Positions 16,360-24,569 of a stretch of DNA of 64,000 bases are shown one piece after another. The DNA is from Streptomyces sp. NBC_01298 (lineage in GTDB: Bacteria > Actinomycetota > Actinomycetes > Streptomycetales > Streptomycetaceae): assembly GCF_035978755.1 (NCBI RefSeq), contig NZ_CP108414.1, forward strand, positions 5,890,001 to 5,954,000, given 5' to 3'. Below the pieces are notes generated by a model that saw only the letters and a list, made by a program, of their open reading frames with translations, was not told the DNA's origin and did not search any database. A program made the position numbers and the translations under genes. The first letter of the stretch is position 1. Each line of letters opens with the position of its first letter.

Positions 16360-17163
16360 ATGCCTCGTAGTAAGTCGTACAACACGTACTCCAACCTGCA
16401 GCGCCCTGAGTTCCGCAAGCGCGTCGACGAGCTCCTGCTGAAGTTCGAGCGGGACTTCTACGAGCGCAGCGCGGGCGCCGACGGGATGCTCGACAAGGAG
16501 AAGTTCGACCTCGAGCTGTACAAGCGGCACAACGTCGAGACGATGATCCGGATCGGCCTCAAGCGTGCCGTCGACCCGCTCATCGCCAACTACTGGGCCA
16601 CCCGGGACCCGCAGCTCTGCAAGGAGTGGGGCCTGTACGGCGCGGAAGAGGGCCGCCACGACCGCATGTTCGCCGGCGACCTGCACAAGGTCGGCATGAC
16701 GGACGAGGAGATCTACGCGATCCGTCCGACCTTCGCCACCGAGCTGCTCAACGGCTACTTCTACTACACGATGGCCACGGAGGGTCCGCTGGCCGCGATG
16801 ATCAGCGGGTTCTACCTGGAGTACATCGCGGGCAAGACCCAGCCCGACTGGCTCGACATCATGGAGCAGCACGTCGGCGCCGACAAGACCAAGGGCGCCC
16901 GCGCGCACCTGGCCCTCGACGACGACGACGACCACGTCGACATGGTCTGGAACCTGATCATGCGCATCATCGAGGACGAGGCCGACGAGGAGCGCTTCGT
17001 CGAGCACCTCATCAAGATCAACTCACTGTTCGTGTCCTACTTCGTCGAGGTCTACGCGGCCACCGTGCTCGGTGCCGGCGCGGACGCCTCGCTGCTGACC
17101 CAGGCCGCACCGGCCGCCGCCGTACAGACCAACCTGCAGACGAAGGCCACCGCTTCGGTCTGA
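16360..17163 (+). CDS. Haem-oxygenase-like diiron oxidase (HDO-like)
   Basis: Encodes 267 aa, all-helical, with no signal peptide. GAEEGRH (Glu96, Glu97, His100) and an acidic helix HLALDDDDDHVDMVWNL provide the Glu/His/Asp pattern of haem-oxygenase-like diiron proteins. That group includes N-oxygenases such as the SznF central domain and desaturase-lyases such as BesC and UndA. It should use O2 and two irons to oxidise an amino acid or a derivative. Whether it makes an N-O bond or cleaves C-C is not visible. First catalytic gene of the cluster, coupled to the 47-aa peptide. Confidence 0.78.
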   Translation: MPRSKSYNTYSNLQRPEFRKRVDELLLKFERDFYERSAGADGMLDKEKFDLELYKRHNVETMIRIGLKRAVDPLIANYWATRDPQLCKEWGLYGAEEGRHDRMFAGDLHKVGMTDEEIYAIRPTFATELLNGYFYYTMATEGPLAAMISGFYLEYIAGKTQPDWLDIMEQHVGADKTKGARAHLALDDDDDHVDMVWNLIMRIIEDEADEERFVEHLIKINSLFVSYFVEVYAATVLGAGADASLLTQAAPAAAVQTNLQTKATASV

Positions 17164-17194
17164 CCGACCGGCCCACACCTGCCGGCGAGGCGCT

Positions 17195-17272
17195 GAAGGG
17201 CCGGAGCTCTGAAGGGCCGAGCGCTGAAGGGCCGAGCCCCGAAGGGCCGGAGCTCTGAAGGGCCGTAGGGCC
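17195..17272 (+). repeat. Tandem 15-16-bp repeats
   Basis: Five consecutive units beginning GAAGGGCCG (such as GAAGGGCCGGAGCTCT and GAAGGGCCGAGCGCT) occupy most of the gap between the HDO-like and GNAT genes. They are non-coding and start just after the HDO stop. The function is unknown; slippage-prone DNA or an mRNA spacer are possible. Confidence 0.75.
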
Positions 17273-17394
17273 GACACCCCCGCAGTCCGGCGATCCCGGG
17301 CATTGCGTTCCAGATGTGCCGCGCCGCCCCCACGGGGGCAGCGCCGCGATGTCCGGGGTCCGGCTGCTCCACCGTCTACTCACCAAGGAAGACG

Positions 17395-17976
17395 ATGCAC
17401 TATTCATGGCCGCGCGAACTGTCCGAACAGGACATGCGCGAAATGATCGAGCTGATGGACGCCGTGGCGGTCAAGGAGATGACCCTCGGCTTCTACGAAC
17501 CGGTGGGCCTGGAGAAGGGCCTGCCCCTGATGCGGGCCTTCGAGGCCGACCTGCGGAAGGGCGCCGTGGACCTCCTCCACGTCCGCAACAACGAAGGCCG
17601 GATCGTCGGCATGGTGACGCTCGCCCGGGCCCCGCTGCCCGCCCGGCGCCACATCGTCGAAATGCGCCGCTGCGTCGTGGCCCCCGACTACCGCGGGCAG
17701 TTCCTGCTCGAAGGCTGGGCCGAGGCCCTGCGCAAGGTCGGCGAGATGGGCTGCGACGTCATCACGCTCGAAGTCCGCGACGACGGCCCCTCCGTGCTCT
17801 GGCAGCGCCTGGGTTTCCGGGAGTACGGCCGGCTGCCCGACTACGCCCGCGCCGACGGCCGCCCCGTCACCGGCTTCTACATGCACGCCCGGCTCGCCGA
17901 CATCACGGACCACTTCGAGGCCACCGGCACCTGGCTGCACGAGCTGGAATCCGACCGCGTCGCGGTAGCGAGCTGA
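17395..17976 (+). CDS. GNAT-family acetyltransferase
   Basis: Encodes 193 aa; ATG at 17395 with AAGGAAG just upstream. The GNAT fold is indicated by GRIVGMVTLA, RRCVVAPDYRGQFLLEGWAE (acetyl-CoA loop region) and VLWQRLGFREYG. In this cluster it may acylate an amine of an intermediate, either as part of the product or as temporary protection that the M20 hydrolase could remove. That pairing is inference. Confidence 0.82.
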   Translation: MHYSWPRELSEQDMREMIELMDAVAVKEMTLGFYEPVGLEKGLPLMRAFEADLRKGAVDLLHVRNNEGRIVGMVTLARAPLPARRHIVEMRRCVVAPDYRGQFLLEGWAEALRKVGEMGCDVITLEVRDDGPSVLWQRLGFREYGRLPDYARADGRPVTGFYMHARLADITDHFEATGTWLHELESDRVAVAS

Positions 17977-18295
17977 CCTCCGTACCGGCAGGCCGTACGC
18001 ACACCGGGCCCGACGCACACCGCGCCTGACACCGTACGCGCACACCCGTAAATCCCCCCTCCCACGCACCCGCACCCGCACCCCTCCCCGCCGCCGCGCC
18101 GCCCGCCGGGTCCGCGCAGGCCCCCGCACCGAGCACGCCGTACACCGCCCCGGGCCGATCCGCCCGTGCGCCACGGCCCCTCGCGGCCGACCGGCCGGTG
18201 CGCAGCTCCCCACCCCACCCACCGCCCGCCGGGGCGCACATCGACGTGCGCCGGACGGGCTGCGGGACCACGCCACTCCACCGAAGGGCACAGCC
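17977..18295 (+). other. 319-bp gap before the hydrolase-hyp block
   Basis: C-rich low-complexity DNA with repeated CGTACGC/CACACCG words and no credible ORF. The spacing suggests a promoter or 5' leader for the downstream run of closely packed genes. No clear -35/-10 or hairpin could be assigned. Confidence 0.4.
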
Positions 18296-18880
18296 ATGTC
18301 CAAGATCGCCGTCCTGACCAACGACCTCCAGTACGAACTGGTCGAGAAGAACCCGGAGCGCGTCGCCGCCGTCGAGGCCGCCACCCCGCACTTCACCGGC
18401 TTCCTCGACGAGATGCGCAGCCGCGGCCACCACATCTTCCACCTGCAGCTCGTCAACGACCCGGACGACCCGAACGCCGAGCGCTACGACGGCTACCTCC
18501 CGGTCCAGCGCGGCACGCACGGCGCCGACATCATCGAGGCCTTCCTGGCCCCCGAGGACGTCGTCATGGAGAAGAGCAAGGACTCGGGCTTCTACGAGAC
18601 CGACCTGCACGAGCGCCTCCAGGCCCTCGGCGTGGACACCGTGCTGATCACCGGCATGCAGACGCAGATATGCGTCCAGACCACCGCCGCCGACGCGTTC
18701 TTCCGCGGCTACAACATCTGGGTCCCCTCCGACTGCGTCGTCTCGGCCCGCCTCGACGACAAGCAGCGCGCCCTGGACTGGCTGGAGGGCTACTGCGCCA
18801 CGGTGTCCGACTCCGCCGAGGTCATCAAGGTCCTCGACGCCGAGGGCGGCCTGCCCCGCAAGAACATCAAGACCCCGTGA
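18296..18880 (+). CDS. Isochorismatase-like cysteine hydrolase
   Basis: Encodes 194 aa. The catalytic triad is visible: Asp10 (VLTNDLQ), a Lys near 93-95 (VMEKSKDSGFY) and Cys126 (TGMQTQICVQTT). The family includes nicotinamidases, N-carbamoylsarcosine amidase and isochorismatases. Next to HypE/HypF homologs, a carbamoyl or amide hydrolase activity is attractive but unproven. It is 43 bp upstream of the hypE-like gene. Confidence 0.85.
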   Translation: MSKIAVLTNDLQYELVEKNPERVAAVEAATPHFTGFLDEMRSRGHHIFHLQLVNDPDDPNAERYDGYLPVQRGTHGADIIEAFLAPEDVVMEKSKDSGFYETDLHERLQALGVDTVLITGMQTQICVQTTAADAFFRGYNIWVPSDCVVSARLDDKQRALDWLEGYCATVSDSAEVIKVLDAEGGLPRKNIKTP

Positions 18881-18923
18881 CCACGCCCCTCCCCGCAACG
18901 ACCCGTTCCAGAAAGGAACCGGC

Positions 18924-19949
18924 ATGACCACGAGCGTGGATCCCACCGAATTCATCGTCCTCGACCACGGCACCGGCGCGAAGCTCAGCCAGGACCTGGT
19001 CCAGCTGATCGCGGCGACCCTCGGCGACGTGTACGTCGGCATCATGGAGGACAGCGCGGTCCTCAAGATCGAGGGCGACCGCATCGCGATGACCACCGAC
19101 TCCTTCGTGATCGACCCGCCGTTCTTCGGCAACGGGGACATCGGGAAGATCGCGGTCTGCGGCACCGTCAACGACCTGGCCGTGGCCGGCGCCCGGCCCA
19201 AGTACCTCACCCTCGGCATGATCCTGGAGACCGGGCTCCCCATCCCCAAGCTGGTCCAGGTCCTCGAGTCGATCCGCGACACCGCCCGCGAGGCCGGCGT
19301 ACAGATCGTCGGCGGGGACACCAAGGTGGTCCGCAAGGGCGAGGCCGACCAGATCTACCTGAACACCGCGGGCGTCGGGGTCTTCGAGCGCGAGCCGCTC
19401 ACCATGACCGACGTGCGCCCCGGCGACAAGGTGATCCTCAGCGGCCCCATCGGAAACCACACGGTGCACCTGCTCTCCATCCGCGAGGGCCTCGGCTTCG
19501 AGCAGCGCGTGGACAGCGACTGCGCGCCCCTCAACGGCCTGGTCGACACGGTCCTGTCGAACGTCGAGGCCGGCGCCGTCCGCTCGATGCGCGACGTCAC
19601 CCGCGGCGGCCTGACCGCCGTGCTCCACGAGTACGCCCACAAGCTCGGCCGCACCATCCGCGTCGCCCAGGACGACCTGCCCATCCAGCACGAGACGGCG
19701 ATGGCCGCCGACATGCTCGGCATCAACCCGCTGCACTGCGCCAACGAGGGCTGCCTCGTGGTCTTCGTGGCCCCGGAGGCGGAGGCCGACGTACTGGCCG
19801 CCCTGCGCTCGCTGCCCTACGGCAAGCACGCGGTCACCATCGGCGAGATCTCCGAGGACACCGAGGGCCTGGTGCTGCTGCGCGACAAGGACGGCCGCGA
19901 GACCCAGCTGGAGGAACTCCTCGGCGCCGAACTCCCCCGGCTCTGCTGA
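18924..19949 (+). CDS. hypE: HypE-like carbamoyl-to-nitrile dehydratase
   Basis: Encodes 341 aa of the AIR-synthase/HypE fold: TTDSFVIDPPFFGNGDIGKI, VGGDTKVVRKG and RDVTRGGLTAVLHE are typical HypE motifs. The protein ends ELPRLC, with the C-terminal Cys that HypF carbamoylates in true HypE. HypE then uses ATP to dehydrate the thiocarbamate to a thiocyanate, the source of CN ligands in [NiFe]-hydrogenases. No hydrogenase or hypA/B/C/D is seen in the window. Here it probably serves a biosynthetic pathway or an orphan role. It lies 22 bp before the hypF-like gene. Confidence 0.9.
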   Translation: MTTSVDPTEFIVLDHGTGAKLSQDLVQLIAATLGDVYVGIMEDSAVLKIEGDRIAMTTDSFVIDPPFFGNGDIGKIAVCGTVNDLAVAGARPKYLTLGMILETGLPIPKLVQVLESIRDTAREAGVQIVGGDTKVVRKGEADQIYLNTAGVGVFEREPLTMTDVRPGDKVILSGPIGNHTVHLLSIREGLGFEQRVDSDCAPLNGLVDTVLSNVEAGAVRSMRDVTRGGLTAVLHEYAHKLGRTIRVAQDDLPIQHETAMAADMLGINPLHCANEGCLVVFVAPEAEADVLAALRSLPYGKHAVTIGEISEDTEGLVLLRDKDGRETQLEELLGAELPRLC

Positions 19950-19971
19950 GAAAGGGACCGAGGAGACCGCC

Positions 19972-22431
19972 ATGAGCAGCACCGAGCAGCAGACCGTCAC
20001 GGAGCGGCCCGACGGGACGGCCGGCACCGTCGGCACCGGCACTGTCGGCACCGGCAGCGCCCACAGCGCCGTCAGCGCCTTTGACGAGTGGCGCATCCGC
20101 GTCACCGGCGTGGTCCAGGGCGTCGGCTACCGGCCGTTCGTCTACAAGCTGGCCCGTGAACTCGGCCTCTCCGGCTGGGTTCGCAACGACCCCGAAGGCG
20201 TGCTGGTGGAGGCGTCCGGACCGGTCGCCGCCCTGGAGGAGTTCACGGCGGGCCTCAGCGGCCGCGCCCCCGAGCTCGCCCGGGTGGACGAGGTCCGGCC
20301 GACCCGGGGACTGGCCGCGGGCACCGTGCCCGCCGGCCCGTTCACCATCGTGCACAGCGAGCACACCGGAGCCCGGTCCGCGCTGCTCCCGGCGGACACC
20401 CACGTATGCGGCGACTGCCAGGCGGAACTTCGCGATCCGAAGGACCGCCGGCACCGCTACCCCTTCATCAACTGCACCAACTGCGGGCCCCGGTACTCCA
20501 TCATCCAGGACCTGCCGTACGACCGGCCGATGACCACCATGGCCGCCTTCACCATGTGCCCGGACTGCAAGGCCGAGTACGAGGACCCGATGGACCGGCG
20601 CTACCACGCGCAGCCCAACGCGTGCCCGGACTGCGGCCCCCGGCTGCTGCTCCGGGACCGCGAGGGGGGCACGGCCGAAGGGGACGAGGCCCTCCTGCGG
20701 GCCGCCCGGGTGCTGGCCGACGGCGGGATCGCGGCCATGAAGAGCGTCGGCGGCTTCCACCTCGTGGTGGACGCGACGAACGCGGAGGCCGTGGCCCTGC
20801 TGCGCGGCCGCAAGCGCCGCGACTCCAAGCCGTTCGCGGTGATGGTCCGCGATCTCACCACGGCGCAGGCCCTGGTGGACCTCTCCGAGGCGGAGATCGA
20901 CGTCCTGCGCTCGCCGGCCCGGCCCATCCTGCTGGCCCGCAAGCGTCCGGGCTCCCTCCCGGAGTCCGTGGCCCCGCGCAACCCCAACCTGGGGATCATG
21001 CTGCCCTCGGCACCCCACCACCACCTGCTGCTGGACGAGCCCGGTCTCGAAGCGCTCGTCGCCACCAGCGGCAACATCTCCGGCTACCCCATCGCCTACC
21101 GCAACGAAGAGGCCCTGGAGCAGCTCTTCGAGATCGCGGACGTGATCCTCTACCACGACCGCGACATCGAGATCCGCGTCGACGACTCGGTGGTCCGCCT
21201 CTCCGACCACCCCGAACTCGACGAGCCGCTGCTCCAGTTCATCCGCCGGGCCCGCGGCTACGCCCCCTACCCCGTGGACGTCGGCCGCGAGGTGGCACCC
21301 GTGGTCGCCCTCGGCGCCGAACTGAAGACCACCGTCGCCCTCACCAACGGCTCCCAGGTCTTCCTCAGCCAGCACATCGGCGACCTCAAGAACGACGAGA
21401 CCTTCGCCGCGCACCACCGCACCGCCCGGCACCTGGCGCAGCTGTACGCGCTCAAGCCGGAGGCCACGGCGCACGACATGCACCCGCAGTTCCGCTCCAC
21501 CCGGGCGGCCCTGGACGACGACGGCACGGGCCCGGCGCTGCCCACCGTGGAAGTCCAGCACCACCACGCCCACATGGCCTCCTGCATGGCGGAGAACCAC
21601 GTGCGCGGCACCACCCTCGGCGTGATCTTCGACGGCTTCGGCTACGGCGAGGACGGCACGGTGTGGGGCGGGGAGTTCCTCCTCGGGGACTACGCCGCCT
21701 TCCGCCGGGTCGGCCGGATGCGCGGCCTGCCGCTGATCGGAGGGGACCAGGCGGTGCGCGAACCCATCCGCACCGGGTACGCGCTCGCCCTGGACGCCTT
21801 CGACGGAGACCCGGACCGGGCCCTCGCGGGCTTCCCCGCCCTCGCCGCCCTCGACGCGCAGCGCCGCCAGGTCTTCGCGACGATGGCGGCCCGCGGGATC
21901 AACTCCCCGCCCACCTCCAGCATGGGCCGGCTCTTCGACGGGGCCGCCGCCCTCGCCGGGGTCTGCGCCAGGGCCGAGTACGAGGCCCAGGGCCCGATCG
22001 AGCTGGAGGGGCTGCTCGACCGCGACGCCACCCGCGAGCCGCAGGCCTCGTACCGCTTCGGGTCCTACGCGGCGGACGGACTGACCGAGGTGGACCCGCG
22101 GCCCGTGATCCGGGCCATGGCCGCCGACATCGCCGCCGGACTGCCCGTGGAGCGGATCAGCCGACGGTTCCACACGGCCGTCGTCGACATGGTCCGCGAG
22201 CGCTGCACGGCCCTGCGGGAGGAGACCGGGGTCAACCAGGTCGCCCTCTCCGGAGGCGTGTTCCTCAACGAGTTCCTGCTGCTCAACTGTCTGACCGGGC
22301 TGACCGCCGACGGTTTCGACACCTATGTCCACCGGCTCGTTCCGACCAATGACGGAGGAATCGCCCTCGGTCAGGTCATGGTCGCCGACGCCCGCTCACA
22401 CCTGCGGAATCGAAGTGGAGTGACGACGTGA
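19972..22431 (+). CDS. hypF: HypF-like carbamoyltransferase
   Basis: Encodes 819 aa. Domains in order: acylphosphatase-like (VTGVVQGVGYRPFVYKLARE, residues ~35-125); paired zinc fingers with CGDC, CTNCGP, CPDC and CPDCGP (residues ~145-222); a YrdC-like domain (RGRKRRDSKPFAVM); and a Kae1-like domain with VQHHHAHMASCMAENH and LSGGVFLNEFLLL. This is the full HypF plan, which transfers a carbamoyl group from carbamoyl phosphate via carbamoyl-AMP to the HypE C-terminal Cys. All key motifs are intact. The stop overlaps the next start by 4 bp. Confidence 0.92.
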   Translation: MSSTEQQTVTERPDGTAGTVGTGTVGTGSAHSAVSAFDEWRIRVTGVVQGVGYRPFVYKLARELGLSGWVRNDPEGVLVEASGPVAALEEFTAGLSGRAPELARVDEVRPTRGLAAGTVPAGPFTIVHSEHTGARSALLPADTHVCGDCQAELRDPKDRRHRYPFINCTNCGPRYSIIQDLPYDRPMTTMAAFTMCPDCKAEYEDPMDRRYHAQPNACPDCGPRLLLRDREGGTAEGDEALLRAARVLADGGIAAMKSVGGFHLVVDATNAEAVALLRGRKRRDSKPFAVMVRDLTTAQALVDLSEAEIDVLRSPARPILLARKRPGSLPESVAPRNPNLGIMLPSAPHHHLLLDEPGLEALVATSGNISGYPIAYRNEEALEQLFEIADVILYHDRDIEIRVDDSVVRLSDHPELDEPLLQFIRRARGYAPYPVDVGREVAPVVALGAELKTTVALTNGSQVFLSQHIGDLKNDETFAAHHRTARHLAQLYALKPEATAHDMHPQFRSTRAALDDDGTGPALPTVEVQHHHAHMASCMAENHVRGTTLGVIFDGFGYGEDGTVWGGEFLLGDYAAFRRVGRMRGLPLIGGDQAVREPIRTGYALALDAFDGDPDRALAGFPALAALDAQRRQVFATMAARGINSPPTSSMGRLFDGAAALAGVCARAEYEAQGPIELEGLLDRDATREPQASYRFGSYAADGLTEVDPRPVIRAMAADIAAGLPVERISRRFHTAVVDMVRERCTALREETGVNQVALSGGVFLNEFLLLNCLTGLTADGFDTYVHRLVPTNDGGIALGQVMVADARSHLRNRSGVTT

Positions 22432-23762
22432 CCACCCTCACGCCGGACGAGATGTACACCTTCGTCGAGGCGCGCGAATCGGGCGCCCGAACCTACGCCA
22501 ACGCCTTCGGCAAGCTCCTCGCCGAAGGGCACGGGGCGCGCGTCCGCGACGGGCACGGCCGGGAGTACCTGGACTGCCTCGCCGCGGCGGGCACCCTCGC
22601 CCTGGGGCACAACCATCCGGACGTCCTGGCCGCGGTGGGGGACTACCTCACCTCCGGTCAGGTCCAGCAGGCACTGGACCTGACCACCCCGGCCAAGTAC
22701 GAGTACCTCCGGGCGCTGTACGCGCGGTTGCCGGGCACCATGGCGGACACCTTCAAGACCCAGTTCTGCGGACCGGCGGGCACCGACGCCACCGAGGCCG
22801 CCATCAAGCTCTTCAAGATCGCCACCGGCCGCCGGACGGTGATCTCCTTCCACGGGGCGTACCACGGGATGACGGCGGGCGCCCTCGCCCTCACCGGCAA
22901 CCTGGGCGCCAAGGAGTCCGTGCCCTCCCTCATGCCGGACGTCCACCACCTCCCCTATCCCTACGACTACCGCTGCCCCTTCGGCATCGGCGGCGAGGCG
23001 GGCGTCCGGGCCGGCCTGACCTACATCGAGCGGCTGCTCACCGACCCGGAGAGCGGCATCACCAAGCCGGCCGCCGTCTTCGTCGAAGCGGTCCAGGGCG
23101 AGGGCGGGGTGATCCCGGCGCCGGCCGCCTGGCTGCGCGGGCTGCGGGAGATCACCACCCGGCTGGACATCCCGCTGGTCCTGGACGAGATCCAGGCCGG
23201 CTTCGGACGCACCGGCACCATGTGGGCCTTCGAGGAGTCCGGGATCGAGCCGGACGCCGTCCTCGTGTCCAAGGCGGCCGGCGGCGGCTTCCCGCTGTCG
23301 CTGCTGCTCTACCACGGCAAGTACGACGCCTGGACGCCCGGAGCCCACGCGGGCACCTTCCGCGGCAACCAGATCGCCCTGGTCGCGGGACTCGCCGCCA
23401 TGCGGGTCACCGAGTCCGAGGGGCTGATCGACAAGGCCGCCGCCAAGGGCAGACTGATCGGCTCCCTGCTCGGCCGGCTGGCCGCCGGTCACCCCGAGAT
23501 CGGCCAGGTCCGCGGCCGGGGGCTGATGTGGGGCATCGAGATCGTGGACCCCGCCGGCCGGGCCGACGCCCTCGGTTCGCTGCCCGCCGACGGGGCCCGG
23601 GCCAAGCGCGTCAAGCGCGCCTGCCTGGACCACGGGCTGCTGCTGGAGAGCGGCGGGCGGCACGGCGCCGTGCTCCGGCTGCTCCCGCCACTGGTGATCA
23701 CCGACGAGGAGATCCACGAGATGGCGGCGGCGCTGGAGAAAGCTCTGATCGACTGCGTCTGA
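22428..23762 (+). CDS. Class III PLP aminotransferase
   Basis: Encodes 444 aa; GTG at 22428 overlaps the hypF stop (GTGA). PLP-binding features are VLDEIQAGFGRTG and the Schiff-base Lys in VSKAAGGGFPLS. It resembles diaminobutyrate-2-oxoglutarate aminotransferases and other omega-amino-acid transaminases. In this pathway it may form or consume a diamino acid. Substrate inferred only from family. Confidence 0.87.
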   Translation: MTTLTPDEMYTFVEARESGARTYANAFGKLLAEGHGARVRDGHGREYLDCLAAAGTLALGHNHPDVLAAVGDYLTSGQVQQALDLTTPAKYEYLRALYARLPGTMADTFKTQFCGPAGTDATEAAIKLFKIATGRRTVISFHGAYHGMTAGALALTGNLGAKESVPSLMPDVHHLPYPYDYRCPFGIGGEAGVRAGLTYIERLLTDPESGITKPAAVFVEAVQGEGGVIPAPAAWLRGLREITTRLDIPLVLDEIQAGFGRTGTMWAFEESGIEPDAVLVSKAAGGGFPLSLLLYHGKYDAWTPGAHAGTFRGNQIALVAGLAAMRVTESEGLIDKAAAKGRLIGSLLGRLAAGHPEIGQVRGRGLMWGIEIVDPAGRADALGSLPADGARAKRVKRACLDHGLLLESGGRHGAVLRLLPPLVITDEEIHEMAAALEKALIDCV

Positions 23763-23840
23763 GCCGGTCGACCGTGCCCGAGCCGGAGCAGCCGGCTCGG
23801 CACGGCAGAGCACGGATCCACGAAGAGAAGGACATTCAAC

Positions 23841-24569
23841 ATGGCCACGGGAACGAACAACAGCGGTGAGCACGGCGGCGAGTGGCGCGTCGACTTCGAC
23901 GCGGAGGTCGTCTTCAGCAACGGAGGCGCCCTGCAGATGCAGGGGTTCCGCCTGGACATCCCCGGTGACGACATCGCCGACGGGGACCTGGGCGAACTGA
24001 TCGTCCGCCACCTCGGACTGCTGATGGTCGGCAGTACGAAGATCACCCGCCGGGAGCTGATCCAGGAGCCCCACAAGGGCTCCCGGAACACCGGCTCGGC
24101 CGGTTCCGGCCGCACCACCGCGGACCTGACCGGCCCCGCGACCCGGGCCGCCTGGCCGACGGGCCCGGGCGGGGCCGCCCCGGGCCTCGCCGGCCTGGTG
24201 GACCTTCCCGTGGTCCTGGTCCGGCTCCTCGGAGCCGGAGCGCCGGTCGCCGACCGGCTGGCGCTGGCGCCCTTCGACCTCGCGGGCCGCGCCGTCGTCG
24301 TACAGACCGGCCGCGCGGCCGGCCCGTACCTCACCGAGGACGCGGTGGACCTGCTCGCCGGGCAGGGCGCGCTCCTCGTGGCGACCGACAGCCGTGAGGG
24401 CAACGGGCCGGTGGCGGCGGCGCTCGCCGCGGCCAACCTGCCCGCCCTCACCGGCCTGACCGGTCTCGACTCCCTCCCGGCGACCGGGGTCCGGCTGCAC
24501 GCCGTGCCCTTCCCCGGGCAGGACACCTCATTGATCAGGGTCTACGGAGTAACAGATGACCAGCATTGA
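23841..24569 (+). CDS. Degenerate cyclase/formamidase-like protein
   Basis: Encodes 242 aa. The C-terminal ~125 residues follow the second half of the cyclase/kynurenine formamidase (PF04199-type) fold: AVVVQTGRAAGPYLTEDAVD, LLVATDS and a terminal RLHAVPFPGQDTSLIRVYGV. The usual N-terminal HTGTHxDxPxH metal motif is absent. In its place is an unrecognised ~70-aa domain (GGALQMQGFRLDIPGDDIAD). The protein is therefore unlikely to be a standard metal-dependent amidase and may be a scaffold, a binding protein or a new enzyme. It overlaps the MFS gene by 14 bp. Confidence 0.6.
   Translation: MATGTNNSGEHGGEWRVDFDAEVVFSNGGALQMQGFRLDIPGDDIADGDLGELIVRHLGLLMVGSTKITRRELIQEPHKGSRNTGSAGSGRTTADLTGPATRAAWPTGPGGAAPGLAGLVDLPVVLVRLLGAGAPVADRLALAPFDLAGRAVVVQTGRAAGPYLTEDAVDLLAGQGALLVATDSREGNGPVAAALAAANLPALTGLTGLDSLPATGVRLHAVPFPGQDTSLIRVYGVTDDQH

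Noticed and set aside
17977..18295. Small peptide gene or riboswitch in the gap before the cysteine hydrolase
   Set aside because: No start with a ribosome-binding site and no recognised aptamer pairing; only C-rich low-complexity DNA.
18924..22431. Part of a [NiFe]-hydrogenase maturation operon
   Set aside because: No hydrogenase subunits or hypA/B/C/D genes flank the pair, and all neighbours are amino-acid-modifying or transport genes.
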